Shown here in pieces: positions 1 to 8,352 of a DNA stretch of 64,000 nucleotides. The DNA is from SLST01 sp046538735 (lineage in GTDB: Bacteria > Spirochaetota > Spirochaetia > DSM-27196 > SLST01). Both the position numbers and the translations under genes were made by a program. Numbering within the stretch: the stretch's first letter is position 1; every line of letters starts with the position of its first letter. The DNA is taken from assembly GCA_046538735.1 (NCBI GenBank), contig JBKHII010000012.1, forward strand, positions 1 through 64,000, read 5' to 3'. The notes beneath the pieces are model-generated. The model ran no database searches, was not told the origin of the DNA, and saw only the letters and a list, made by a program, of their open reading frames with translations.

Positions 1-67
1 CCGCAGAAGCCGGATAGCGACCGCCGGCGTGCTCGTCAACAATTTCGGCACCAGTACACAAAGAACA

Positions 68-88
68 GGGGACCTTGTGATGGTCCCC
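68..88 (-). terminator. Stem-loop downstream of flaA
   Basis: A perfect 7-bp stem (GGGGACC / GGTCCCC) with a 7-nt loop lies about 27 bases past the flaA stop. On the minus strand it is followed by TGTTCTTTGTG, which is T-rich but not a clean run. It probably ends the flaA message. Confidence 0.6.
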
Positions 89-114
89 CGTATTCACTCA
101 ACTCCCGTCCAGCC

Positions 115-1155
115 CTACTCGGCCTCGCCCTCGTCTGCCGTTTCGCCCCGAAGGTCTTCGGTTGCCTGCAGCTGCTGCTCGATGAAGCGGAGCACCTGCT
201 GGTTTCCGAGACGGCGAAGCTCAGCCTGGCGCCGTTCCTGCTCACGCTGGTCGAGGATACCCCACAGATCGTCGTGCGGGATCGCTTCCTGCAGCTCGAG
301 ACGAGCCTCGTCGTAGACGAGCGTCACGTCGCGGATGTAGGTGATGAAATCGCCGCCCACATTCGAACCGTCGCGGTAGACGCGGAATCCGACCAGCTTC
401 ATCATCGGCTGAAGGTTCGGGTAGAGCGGATAGGTCTGCAGCTCGCGATCGCGGACGTCCGTGATGTAGTTGGGATTGTCCCAGATGAGCTGTCGCCAGC
501 CGTCGAACTGGAGGTAGCCCATGAAGATCTCGTGCTGCTCGTTGTTCTCGTCCTGGAGAATGACGCTGATGCTGTGCGGGAAGTTCAGCCCGTACACGTT
601 CAGGCCGACCTGCTTCAGAACGCCGACGTTCTTGATGACGCCGTAGCCGTCCTCGAACTTGTCGCCCTCTCCCACATCGTCGCCCTGGACCTCAACCACT
701 TCGCCGTCAGCGTTGAGCTCGGTCCGGTCGGCGTATCCCTGAATCTCGAACGGAGGCTGGATCACCGCCCACGCGTTCCACGGCTCGGTCGGGAAGCTCA
801 CCCGTGCACCGAGAACCGGATCGCCGCCGAACGGCTCCGCGTCCTCGCGGACGGTCGCGAGGCGCACCTGCGAGTTTGCCTGCGTCAACGCCGACTCAGC
901 GGATGAGTTGAGGTCGACTTCCCAGTTCTCGATGAACAGAGACGACTTCATCAGGTCGCGCTCTTCCTCCGTGAAGCTCGCGCCCGCAACCTCCGCGAAG
1001 TCTACCAGGGTGCGTTCATGCTCCTGCTGCGCAGCGTCGCCCTCGCCAACGGTCGTATCCGCCGTAAGCAGCGTGAAATCGATGAGCGTGCTCTCTGCAG
1101 CGAAGGCACCAACGGCAACCATCGCGATAACTAGTAGAATGAAGATCCGTTTCAT
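115..1155 (-). CDS. flaA: FlaA flagellar filament outer-layer (sheath) protein
   Basis: The 346-residue product starts with a signal peptide (cleavage likely after AFA, about residue 19) and matches the size and character of spirochaetal FlaA, the protein that coats the periplasmic flagellar filament. Supporting traits are the acidic mature region, the central part with NVYGLNFPHSI and FDGWRQLIWDNPNYI, and a charged glutamine-rich C-terminal tail. The start is fixed by an AAAGGAG Shine-Dalgarno 6 bases upstream. A strong sigma70-like promoter precedes it with a leader of about 46 bases, and a stem-loop follows it, so flaA is probably transcribed alone. The next genes on the same strand belong to a glycan-type cluster that could act on flagellar proteins; that link is inference. 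Confidence 0.9.
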   Translation of the reverse strand: MKRIFILLVIAMVAVGAFAAESTLIDFTLLTADTTVGEGDAAQQEHERTLVDFAEVAGASFTEEERDLMKSSLFIENWEVDLNSSAESALTQANSQVRLATVREDAEPFGGDPVLGARVSFPTEPWNAWAVIQPPFEIQGYADRTELNADGEVVEVQGDDVGEGDKFEDGYGVIKNVGVLKQVGLNVYGLNFPHSISVILQDENNEQHEIFMGYLQFDGWRQLIWDNPNYITDVRDRELQTYPLYPNLQPMMKLVGFRVYRDGSNVGGDFITYIRDVTLVYDEARLELQEAIPHDDLWGILDQREQERRQAELRRLGNQQVLRFIEQQLQATEDLRGETADEGEAE

Positions 1156-1208
1156 CCTGCTCTCCTTTGTTTAGCCAGCAGTAGCGCCAAATATCAACGT
1201 TACTCCAA

Positions 1209-1236
1209 AGTATAGCGTCGCGTTTTTCTTTGTCAA
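1209..1236 (-). promoter_or_regulatory. flaA promoter (TTGACA-N16-TATACT)
   Basis: On the minus strand a consensus -35 TTGACA (1231-1236) and a TATACT -10 (1209-1214) are separated by 16 bases. The predicted transcript starts near 1202, giving a leader of about 46 bases that ends in AAAGGAG. It resembles a housekeeping promoter; I see no sigma28-type flagellar promoter. Confidence 0.75.
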
Positions 1237-1262
1237 CGACTTTATTCCTTAACCCGCAGACC

Positions 1263-1748
1263 TTAACGACCGACAGGGCGGTACGCGGGCTCGAACGGAA
1301 CGTTTCCCGCGATCGTGATCACGACCTCACGGATGCCTCTGAAATTGTAGCGGATCGACGTGCGCAACGCCTCGAGCGCGATGTCCGTCGAGACGTGCAC
1401 CTCGGACCCTTGAAGCATCGCACTCTCGGAGAGGTCGAGGTAGACCGTCTCCCCGCGAAGCATGAGACTCGCGAGCTTCGTCTCTCGCGGGAAGATCCGG
1501 CTGTGCGTGATTCTCGTGGGTCCGAGCAGCATCTCTTCTACGAGAAGCTCGATCGATCGTTCGTCGTCCCGCACGCGCGGCACGAGGCGGCGTTCGGCCG
1601 ACAACTCCACGGCAGTCGTTCCCGGGAAGAAGAGCGTTCGCCCGACTCGCCCGGGAGGCAGCGCAAAGAAGAAGACGAGCGCAATGATGAGGCTCGCTAT
1701 CAACAGCGCTCCCGGGAGGTGAATCCGCAATACCGAGTCCTTCGTCAC
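1263..1748 (-). CDS. GerMN-domain membrane-anchored protein
   Basis: This 161-residue protein has one N-terminal transmembrane segment (about residues 12-30) followed by a GerMN-like domain. The domain shows the typical LVEEMLLGP helix, a TVYLDLSE strand, and a late segment with TDIALEALRTSI and REVVITIAG. GerMN domains occur in spore germination proteins and in many non-sporulating bacterial envelope proteins, where the role is unclear. The start overlaps the stop of the ATP-grasp gene by four bases (ATGA), so it is the last gene of that coupled operon. It should face the periplasm. Confidence 0.75.
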   Translation of the reverse strand: MTKDSVLRIHLPGALLIASLIIALVFFFALPPGRVGRTLFFPGTTAVELSAERRLVPRVRDDERSIELLVEEMLLGPTRITHSRIFPRETKLASLMLRGETVYLDLSESAMLQGSEVHVSTDIALEALRTSIRYNFRGIREVVITIAGNVPFEPAYRPVGR

Positions 1749-3382
1749 GAGTCGGGAGTATAGTTGAGCGTGGACAGATGCTCAAGCGTGTCCCGTACGT
1801 AGCGCACGCCTTGCAGACCACCCTTCAGCAGCGCTCGTGTCACGAGTCTCGACACATCGTTCCTCGGGGCGCGGTCACGGACGACGCGGAATCGGAGCAG
1901 ACGATCGCCGGCGAGGGTCTCAACGGTCTCGCCGATGCTACGGTACGCCCAGTCCCGCTCGGCGGACTCGGCTACCACCTCCGGAAGCTCCACCTCGAGC
2001 GTCCCACGGCGCTGCGATCGCAGCACACGCCACGTCCGCATGAGGTCGCCGTTCACAGCGAATCGTGAAAGCCCGGAGTATGCCCAATTCCGGTACTCCA
2101 CCGGCACGTCACCGTCCCGGTCGCCGGCGGTTTCGGCATCGGCGAACAGGAAGTGATCGGTTTCCCGATTGTCGGGTTCCAGCACGGCTTCGAGGAGTCG
2201 GACCGCACTCTCGGCGGCGGCAATCGCCTCGTCGCGCCCGTCTGCAACCGCGATCACGTTCCCGACCTTCTCCACGTTGTTCCGGGGGAAGGTCAGCTGC
2301 TCGCCGGGACTCCTCGCGATGAACAGCTCTTCTACACCGTCCGCCGAGCGCACGGCGTCAACACCGCGCACGTCGCGGAGTACGCCGGGTATCGAGATCA
2401 CCGCCCGTTCCGCCGACGTGCGCTCCCACCGCGGGTGCGCGCGGGGCGGCACCTCGCCGAGCGCGACCCGGATACCGATCTCGCTCAACGGAACGCCGCT
2501 CGAGAGCGGATACGTCCAGCCGGACATGTAGCCACCCGAGAGCCGCGCGGCAACCTCCCCGATCACGGCGCGCCGCCCTGAAAGCTTCACGTCGCCCTTG
2601 GCTGCGCCGGGCCCGATCCCCAGCGCTCGGACGGCCTTGCGGAACTCGCCTACCACGAGGTTCTGCTCCTCCGTTCCGATGGCGGTGGGAATCGTATGCC
2701 CCACCTCGATGAAGTACGGCGGAAAGCGTATGTGACGGTCGGCAAAACCGGTGATCTGGATGTCGTCTCCGTATACCACGGCATCCAGGCTGAACTCCGG
2801 TCCGTCGATGTACTGCTCGACCACGATCCGTCCCGAGCGGCTGAACGCGACCGCTTCGCGCGCGTACCGCTCGGCCTCGTCCCAGCGGTCGGCGCGCACG
2901 ACACCGCGCGCGCCCATGCTGTCCACCGGCTTCACGACGACCGGCAGCGAGACGCTCCCGGTCGCTTCGGCGCAGCCGGTCTCTTCGATCTGCCGCCGCG
3001 AGAGGACCGCGAAGTCCGGGACGTTCACCCCCGCCTCGCGAAGAACGCCTCGCATCCTGAACTTGTCGGTCGCATTCAGTGCCGCCTCGTGTCGCGTACC
3101 AGGCAGCTGGAGCTGTTCCACGACGTACGCTACCGTCGCCGAGAAATCGGTGCCGGCGGTGAAGACCGCGTGAAGTCCGCGTCGCTCCTTGATGGCTCGC
3201 GCGGCGTCCGCCATCGCGCGTTCGTCCTTGAGGTCCACCGGAAGGTACTCGTCGGCTTCGGAGATGCCGACCGCCTGCGTGTTGGCATCGGCGACGATCA
3301 CGTGGAGGCCAAGCCGGCGCGCGGCTCTGATCGACGGGAGCTGCATCACCCCCGCACCGAGAATGAGTATCGTGCGACTCAT
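1745..3382 (-). CDS. ATP-grasp ligase family protein (carbamoyl-phosphate-synthase-like fold)
   Basis: The 545-residue protein begins with a pre-ATP-grasp Rossmann-like domain (TILILGAGVMQLPSI, residues 4-18). An ATP-grasp domain spans roughly residues 105-310 and shows VVVKPVDSMGARGV, a VVEQYIDGPEFS strand pair, and a metal/ATP end segment near VIGEVAARLSGG. The last 200 residues are a less recognisable extension. ATP-grasp ligases join a carboxylate to an amine or thiol through an acyl phosphate; the substrate cannot be read from sequence. The gene overlaps both neighbours by four bases (ATGA) and sits downstream of SpsG/SpsF-like genes, which suggests it decorates a sugar or glycan with an amino acid or similar group. 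That role is inference. Confidence 0.75.
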   Translation of the reverse strand: MSRTILILGAGVMQLPSIRAARRLGLHVIVADANTQAVGISEADEYLPVDLKDERAMADAARAIKERRGLHAVFTAGTDFSATVAYVVEQLQLPGTRHEAALNATDKFRMRGVLREAGVNVPDFAVLSRRQIEETGCAEATGSVSLPVVVKPVDSMGARGVVRADRWDEAERYAREAVAFSRSGRIVVEQYIDGPEFSLDAVVYGDDIQITGFADRHIRFPPYFIEVGHTIPTAIGTEEQNLVVGEFRKAVRALGIGPGAAKGDVKLSGRRAVIGEVAARLSGGYMSGWTYPLSSGVPLSEIGIRVALGEVPPRAHPRWERTSAERAVISIPGVLRDVRGVDAVRSADGVEELFIARSPGEQLTFPRNNVEKVGNVIAVADGRDEAIAAAESAVRLLEAVLEPDNRETDHFLFADAETAGDRDGDVPVEYRNWAYSGLSRFAVNGDLMRTWRVLRSQRRGTLEVELPEVVAESAERDWAYRSIGETVETLAGDRLLRFRVVRDRAPRNDVSRLVTRALLKGGLQGVRYVRDTLEHLSTLNYTPDS

Positions 3383-5160
3383 GATCGCTCCTTGACCGCG
3401 TAGATCTCGAAGGTGTCTCCCCAGCCGAACGCACGCGTATGCAGCCGCGCGAAGCCTCGCGGAAGCAACCGGCGGCGGACGGCCGGATAGCGCTCCGGAT
3501 GGTGCCCGGTCACGACGAAGCGACGCACGGAGAATCCGTACTCGGCCAGGAGGCGACGGGCCGACGCGCGACTCCAGATCGTGAAGTGGTCTCTCGGACT
3601 CCGCCGGTAGAACCCCTCCGGATCACGACGCGCCGAAACGCCTTCGCCGTGCGGGGTCGCAAGCGCGAGCACACCGCCGCGCCTCACGAGCCGGCAGAGC
3701 TTCTCGAGAAGCGCGGCGAGCGCATCAAAGTGCTCTACGACGTACCAGAGCGTTATGACGTCGAACTGCCCTCTACCGAGGTCGTCGGCGTCCACTTCGA
3801 GGATTCCGGCATTCACGGCACGAATCTCGAGCGAGTGGTTCACGTAGTTCACCGCTTCGGGAGCGACGTCGATCCCGACCGGATCGAACCCAGCGTCGCG
3901 GGCGGCAGCGAGAAAAGGACCGTACGCGCAACCCACGTCCAGAAGAGACGGCCGGCGGTCGCGAAGAGGTGCGCGTTGCCGCCCGGACATCACGCTGCGG
4001 ATCTCGCGGATTCTGCGCACTCCCATCGCATAGATGTGGTCGAAGTCGTCCAGATAGGTCTTGCCGTACTGCGCCTTGTACTCGTCCATGAAGTAGGACT
4101 CGCCGTAGGTCTCCTCGTCGCGCGCGAATCGCTCCATGTAGACGAGCCCGCATCGGGGACAAACGAAGTACGTCTTGTCCTCGCTTCGTCGGACGGCGCG
4201 GCCCCGCTCGCCACGGTGTGCCGGACAACCGCGAACCGACGGCAAAGCGAGATCCTCGATGTACTCGGCGAGCGGCCGCCGCGACGCGAGCGCCTCCGGA
4301 TCGGGCCCCGGCCACCGTCCGCTCTCCGGGCCGTGGGCGGCGTTCGTCGCGAGCGCGCGCGACAGGCGCCACGGAGCCGGGCGCCCGACTCCCGCGCGGT
4401 AGAATCCTGCCCGCGCGGCGAGTCGATCGTGATAGTGCGTGGGAGCAACGGTGATCACGCGCCGGCCGAGTGCGGCCGCCTCGTAGGCGGTGAGGCCGAA
4501 GCTCGTGATCACCCAGTCCGCGGACTCGAGGACCGGAGCAAGCGACGGCTGCGGCGGGATGACCCGAACGCCTGCGGCGATCGGCCCGAGCTCGCGCATG
4601 ACCGGGCGCACGACGGTGACTCGATGGTGCGATCCGCCCGGAGCGAGCAACGCCGCGGTCTGCTCGGTCAGTCGTGCCGGATCCTCTCCGCCGAACGAGA
4701 TCAGTACGTGGCGCGTTCCGCCGCTCGAGGTGGGCGGGTTCGCCTCGGCGCGTGGGAGATCGAGGAAGCGTTCGTCGGCGATGTTCGGGGTCTCCCCGTC
4801 AATGCGCGGCAACGTATCGATCAGATAGTCCGCGTATGATCGTCCCGGACCGCCCAGGTCGATCCCGATCGTCGGTGCAAACCGGGAGAGCTCGGTCGCT
4901 TCCGTGATCGAGACGTGGAACTTGTCGATCACGATCCGGTCCCACGATCGTTCCGGAACCGGTCCGTCCGCCTCCACGCGAAGGACTCGAGCCGCCTCCG
5001 CTTCGCGGAGTGCCTCCTCCACGCCTTCGGTCGGGTCGCGCACGAGGATCCACGCGTCCGGCACCAGCTGCTGTAGGCGGATAGCGCGCCGCAGATGACC
5101 GGAGCCGCGACCCGCCGCGGTCTCAGGCACGAGTAGCAGGGACATGCTCCTCACTCTCAC
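3379..5160 (-). CDS. SpsG/PseG-like hydrolase or glycosyltransferase fused to a zinc-ribbon methyltransferase
   Basis: Two enzymes in one 593-residue chain. Residues about 1-310 resemble SpsG/PseG, the GT-B-fold family acting on nucleotide-activated sugars. They include a glycine-rich GRGSGHLRRA start, an LISFGGEDP second-domain start and SFGLTAYEAAALGRRVI. A Cys pair region (CPAH ... CPRCGLVY, about 318-340) leads into a class I SAM methyltransferase with motif I LLDVGCAYG, motif II acid GIDVAPEAV and motif IV ITLWYVVEHF. The zinc-ribbon plus methyltransferase arrangement is typical of sugar C-methyltransferases. The start may instead be the ATG at 5145, just before SLLLVPETAAG. The gene overlaps the cytidylyltransferase upstream and ends in an ATGA overlap with the ATP-grasp gene. 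Confidence 0.75.
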   Translation of the reverse strand: MRVRSMSLLLVPETAAGRGSGHLRRAIRLQQLVPDAWILVRDPTEGVEEALREAEAARVLRVEADGPVPERSWDRIVIDKFHVSITEATELSRFAPTIGIDLGGPGRSYADYLIDTLPRIDGETPNIADERFLDLPRAEANPPTSSGGTRHVLISFGGEDPARLTEQTAALLAPGGSHHRVTVVRPVMRELGPIAAGVRVIPPQPSLAPVLESADWVITSFGLTAYEAAALGRRVITVAPTHYHDRLAARAGFYRAGVGRPAPWRLSRALATNAAHGPESGRWPGPDPEALASRRPLAEYIEDLALPSVRGCPAHRGERGRAVRRSEDKTYFVCPRCGLVYMERFARDEETYGESYFMDEYKAQYGKTYLDDFDHIYAMGVRRIREIRSVMSGRQRAPLRDRRPSLLDVGCAYGPFLAAARDAGFDPVGIDVAPEAVNYVNHSLEIRAVNAGILEVDADDLGRGQFDVITLWYVVEHFDALAALLEKLCRLVRRGGVLALATPHGEGVSARRDPEGFYRRSPRDHFTIWSRASARRLLAEYGFSVRRFVVTGHHPERYPAVRRRLLPRGFARLHTRAFGWGDTFEIYAVKERS

Positions 5161-5833
5161 AGCTGTGGCCGTGCTCTCTCAGACGAGACACCAGACGGAT
5201 CACGGACGGAGGATCGCCGTCGAAAACGGACTCGCAGATCCGCACGATGGTCCGATAGTCGACCTCGGTGTCAAGCGTGACGCGCGCCCCAGGACAGCGG
5301 TAGGCCGGTGGCGAGAGGACTCTCCTGCAGGCGAAGCGATCGGGATTGCGGTAGAGATACGGAGTCACGTGCTCCCGGTCGTACGGATCGTCGGTCTCGC
5401 GAAGCGCGGTCTCGAGCGCCGCTGCGCGGACGACCTCGACTCCGGTACCGAGCGGCGGTCCGTCGAAGGCGGCGTAATCGGCACCCTCCCGGCGCAGGAG
5501 CACAACCGCGAGCCGCGCGAGCTCCCAGCTCACGAACGGGTTGTCGCCCGTCGCCCGGACGATCTCGTCCACGCCGTATCCGCGCGAGGCCAGCACGAAG
5601 CGCTCGAGCACGTTCTCCCCGGGACCCACGAAGAGCTCGAATCCGCACCGCGCCGCCGCGGGACGGAGCGACTCTGCGCTCCCGGAGTCGGTCAGGAGAA
5701 CGTGGTGCGACGCCGGCAGCCGGCGCAGCGAGCTCATCGCGTGCTCCACGACGGGGCGCCCGCAGAGATCGAGCAACGCCTTACCGGGAAGCCGCGTGGA
5801 CCCGATCCGCACCTGGAGGAAGACACCGGTCAC
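5123..5833 (-). CDS. SpsF-like CMP-sugar cytidylyltransferase
   Basis: A 236-residue cytidylyltransferase of the SpsF / CMP-KDO synthetase type. The N-terminal FLQVRIGSTRLPGKAL is the nucleotide-binding signature with the QxRxxSxRLPGK pattern. VGPGENVLERFV and VRATGDNPFV match the later acidic and sugar-side motifs. It should activate an acid sugar with CTP. The GTG start at 5833 overlaps the upstream stop as GTGA, and this places the signature at the expected distance from the N terminus; the longer reading begins inside the previous gene. It lies between a GT-A-like gene and the SpsG-methyltransferase fusion, the usual SpsF-SpsG partnership. Confidence 0.8.
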   Translation of the reverse strand: MTGVFLQVRIGSTRLPGKALLDLCGRPVVEHAMSSLRRLPASHHVLLTDSGSAESLRPAAARCGFELFVGPGENVLERFVLASRGYGVDEIVRATGDNPFVSWELARLAVVLLRREGADYAAFDGPPLGTGVEVVRAAALETALRETDDPYDREHVTPYLYRNPDRFACRRVLSPPAYRCPGARVTLDTEVDYRTIVRICESVFDGDPPSVIRLVSRLREHGHSCESEEHVPATRA

Positions 5834-6777
5834 TCGTCGACCTCCCATAACTCGGTGACCCTCCGGGCGTCCTGCGTGAAGCGATAGCAGTTCCGACGAA
5901 CCCAGCTCCGGGCGTTCCGAAACTGCCGCACCGCCTCCGAGGCTCCGAGCCCGCTCCGCAGGACGAAGGGCAGAAGCTGCCGGACCGGGAGACGACCCTG
6001 GTCGCGCACGAACCGGATCGCCAGGTTCTTCAGGTGGAAACGCGCGTACGAGGCGTCCGGTGTCGTGTCGTCCGGCGGAAGCGGTTTGCTCGTCTGGATC
6101 CGGAGCGACGGCATCAAACGGATCGAATCGCCCCAGAGATAGGCACGCATCCCAAAGTCCAGGCGCTGCCAGTACGGATTCGTGATCGTCGTATCGTAGC
6201 CGCCCAGGAGCTCGAAGCGATCCTTCAAGAAGACCCCCGTATCGCCGTAGACGTAGAGCGACGGCGATCCCTCAGACCCCGGGGCCACAGGGACGGTGCG
6301 GAAGAGCGAACGGTAGAACGCCGGCGCAATGATCGACGGGATCGTCTCGTTGCGCTCGGTGCGCAGGACGGGAACCGCGCAGACCGCGTCGATCTCCCGG
6401 ATCTTCTCCACGAGCCTCGGCGAGACCGTGGGAGCATACATGTCCGACCAGATCGTGAGAACGTACGGCGAACGCGCCTCCCGGATTCCGAGGTTGAGCT
6501 GCTCACCGAGCGTGACCGGCTTGCTCAAGAGCAGGAAGCGAGCCCGCGGGATTCGGGACGCGAGCTGCTCGACCTCGTAGTTCGGTTGCGGCCCGAGCAC
6601 GACGACCAGCTCGTCCACGCCGCTCTCGGCGAAGGGAGCGATGAGCTCGGCTCGAATCGGACGATCGCCGCGATTGAGGAGCACCGCAGAAAGACCGATC
6701 CGTGATCGCTGATCGACTCCGCCGGCTTCGCCCACGACGGTGTACCGGATCTCAGAAGTTGAAGGTGTAGTACTCAT
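5830..6777 (-). CDS. GT-A-fold glycosyl/nucleotidyltransferase-like protein
   Basis: The 315-residue protein looks like a family-2-type glycosyltransferase. It has an early LSAVLLNRGD stretch, a VDELVVVLGP strand, LGEQLNLGIREARSPYVLTIWSDMY (split here by the DxD-like SDM position near residues 115-120), and GDTGVFLKDRFELLGGYD in the second half. The C-terminal 80 residues are basic and helical. It begins 26 bases inside the end of the spiro-SPASM gene and ends in a GTGA overlap with the cytidylyltransferase, so translation is likely coupled. Donor and acceptor are unknown; context suggests a surface or flagellar glycan. Confidence 0.65.
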   Translation of the reverse strand: MSTTPSTSEIRYTVVGEAGGVDQRSRIGLSAVLLNRGDRPIRAELIAPFAESGVDELVVVLGPQPNYEVEQLASRIPRARFLLLSKPVTLGEQLNLGIREARSPYVLTIWSDMYAPTVSPRLVEKIREIDAVCAVPVLRTERNETIPSIIAPAFYRSLFRTVPVAPGSEGSPSLYVYGDTGVFLKDRFELLGGYDTTITNPYWQRLDFGMRAYLWGDSIRLMPSLRIQTSKPLPPDDTTPDASYARFHLKNLAIRFVRDQGRLPVRQLLPFVLRSGLGASEAVRQFRNARSWVRRNCYRFTQDARRVTELWEVDE

Positions 6778-8266
6778 CGCACGTCTCGCAGATGCCGCCG
6801 AACTTGCCGTTCACGTGCTCGCCGAAGCGCGAGCGTCCCGCCTCCCATACCGCATCGATCCCGTCGGTGAAGACGTTCCCCAGGTTCTCCTTCGCTCCGA
6901 TGTCCTCACGGCAGAGCGGAACGGTCCCGTCCACGAGGACGTAGAGGTCGCGCTCGAGGTGCCAGCACGGGAAACGATCGAGCGGCGAGATGTCTCCGAT
7001 CTTGCGCTCGGGCAAGGCGCCGCAGAAGTGGTCGTACTTCTCAACGATGATCCGCTCCGTCTGTTGTTTCCACTCGCGGTAGAACGCCTCGAGCGCCGGC
7101 TCGGTGAGCTCCGAGCGAACCGCCTGAACGTATGCCCGACTCCCCATTCTCGCCACCGCCTCGCGCGCAAACCGCTGTGCCTCTTCGAAGCCGTCGCCCC
7201 GCACGGACTCGTATACCGACCGGTCGTTCGAGTCCATCCCCACGATGACGATCAGTCGCTCGGTCTCCGTCGCGAAGAGCTTCTCCCTCGTCGCGAGCTT
7301 CCATCCGATCCCCGATGTCTCCACGAGAAGCGTGAGCGACTCCGTTCCCAAGACTAGATCGACGATCGACTCGATCTCCGGATGCAGCGAAGCTTCTCCC
7401 CACAGCGACACGTGGACAATCGCTTCGGGTGCGAACGCATCGATTCGCCGCACGAGGTCGGAAAACGTCTCCGCCGACATGACGCGTCCGGGCGCGAGCA
7501 CGTCTTCGCGCATCGCCGGGTACGGCGAGTACGCGAGGCGCTGAACTTCCTGTTCGAGCACCTGTACCGAGACGAACCGGGGCAGCGTGCGGTGCTCCAC
7601 GTGTCGCGACTCCACGTGCGCGGCCCAATCGTCGATCGCCTCCGGCGCTCCCGCGGCGAGCCTCCGGCACAGCGCCAGGTTCGCCCTCGTGGAGACGTTG
7701 AGCTCGAGCCGCAGCAACCGCTGGTCGACTCGGCTGAGCTCGGTCTCCACGTCCAGGCGATTGATATCCTTCTGCACGATCGCGAACACGCCTTCCCGAT
7801 CGATGCGTGTGGACTCGTCGGCGAGCTGCTCGAGATGCGATACGGCGCGTCCCGAGAGGATCTCCGGCGCGAGACCGCGCGGGTAGCCGTCCGCGAAGGT
7901 GTACTCGGCGCGGTAGTCGCGATGCCGGCGGAGCATCCGTTCGGTGAGCTCGGCATTCAGGAACGGCCGATCGAGGTAGCTCACGAGGAGCTCGGTGTCC
8001 GGACCACGAGTGTACTCGCCGAGAAGAGCGACGAGCGATCGCTGGGTGAGCGGGGGGCCCGTACGTACGCGCCAGCCGTGCGGGAGCCCGTCGAGCTCCC
8101 GAGTGGTATAGACGACGACCTCGGAACCTGCTCCCGTCTCGGCGTCGGTTCCCGCGAGATCCCCTACCCGATCCACGTACGTCTTCACGCGCTCGATCGT
8201 CGTGCGTTCGCCGATCGGCGTGGCGAGGTACGTTTCGGACGCGTCGTTGTACAGGCAGACTATCAT
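6752..8266 (-). CDS. Spiro-SPASM protein (radical-SAM-like barrel without the cluster cysteines)
   Basis: The 504-residue product matches the spirochaete-restricted spiro-SPASM type. Residues about 1-200 look like a nucleotidyltransferase-type domain (VSYLDRPFLNAEL). A radical-SAM-like barrel follows (PRFVSVQVLE ... VSLWGEASLHPEI ... LVETSGIG). The C terminus is a SPASM domain with cysteines near residues 415, 434, 452, 493 and 496 (CWHLERD, LCRED, CETC). At the place of CxxxCxxC the sequence reads EVQRLAYS, so the three cysteines are Glu240, Leu244 and Ser247. It therefore probably cannot make a radical-SAM cluster but may keep auxiliary clusters. I chose the ATG at 8266 because AAGGAG lies just upstream. 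It is the first gene of the glycan-type operon. Confidence 0.8.
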   Translation of the reverse strand: MIVCLYNDASETYLATPIGERTTIERVKTYVDRVGDLAGTDAETGAGSEVVVYTTRELDGLPHGWRVRTGPPLTQRSLVALLGEYTRGPDTELLVSYLDRPFLNAELTERMLRRHRDYRAEYTFADGYPRGLAPEILSGRAVSHLEQLADESTRIDREGVFAIVQKDINRLDVETELSRVDQRLLRLELNVSTRANLALCRRLAAGAPEAIDDWAAHVESRHVEHRTLPRFVSVQVLEQEVQRLAYSPYPAMREDVLAPGRVMSAETFSDLVRRIDAFAPEAIVHVSLWGEASLHPEIESIVDLVLGTESLTLLVETSGIGWKLATREKLFATETERLIVIVGMDSNDRSVYESVRGDGFEEAQRFAREAVARMGSRAYVQAVRSELTEPALEAFYREWKQQTERIIVEKYDHFCGALPERKIGDISPLDRFPCWHLERDLYVLVDGTVPLCREDIGAKENLGNVFTDGIDAVWEAGRSRFGEHVNGKFGGICETCDEYYTFNF

Positions 8267-8315
8267 CGTTCTCCTTATCGACACCGCCCGCGGCAGCATC
8301 AAGCCGCAGGGTCCA

Positions 8316-8344
8316 TTGAGTTTATCACCGCAGGAGGCTAAGCT
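8316..8344 (+). promoter_or_regulatory. xseA promoter candidate (TTGAGT-N17-TAAGCT), leaderless geometry
   Basis: TTGAGT (8316-8321) and TAAGCT (8339-8344) are spaced by 17 bases, and the -10 lies 8 bases before the xseA ATG. The -10 matches the consensus at only three positions. An AGGAGG at 8332-8337 is unusually far (15 bases) from the ATG and would lie upstream of the predicted transcript start. Confidence 0.45.
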
Positions 8345-8352
8345 GCCAGACG

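Noticed and set aside
3439..4839. A 466-codon plus-strand frame opposite the SpsG-methyltransferase gene
   Set aside because: It is antisense to a well-recognised two-domain protein, with charged low-complexity content.
6752..8266. Active radical-SAM enzyme
   Set aside because: The CxxxCxxC cysteines are absent at the aligned position, although the barrel and SPASM part are present.
8332..8337. AGGAGG as the Shine-Dalgarno of xseA
   Set aside because: It is 15 bases from the ATG, beyond the normal range, and would be upstream of the predicted transcript start.
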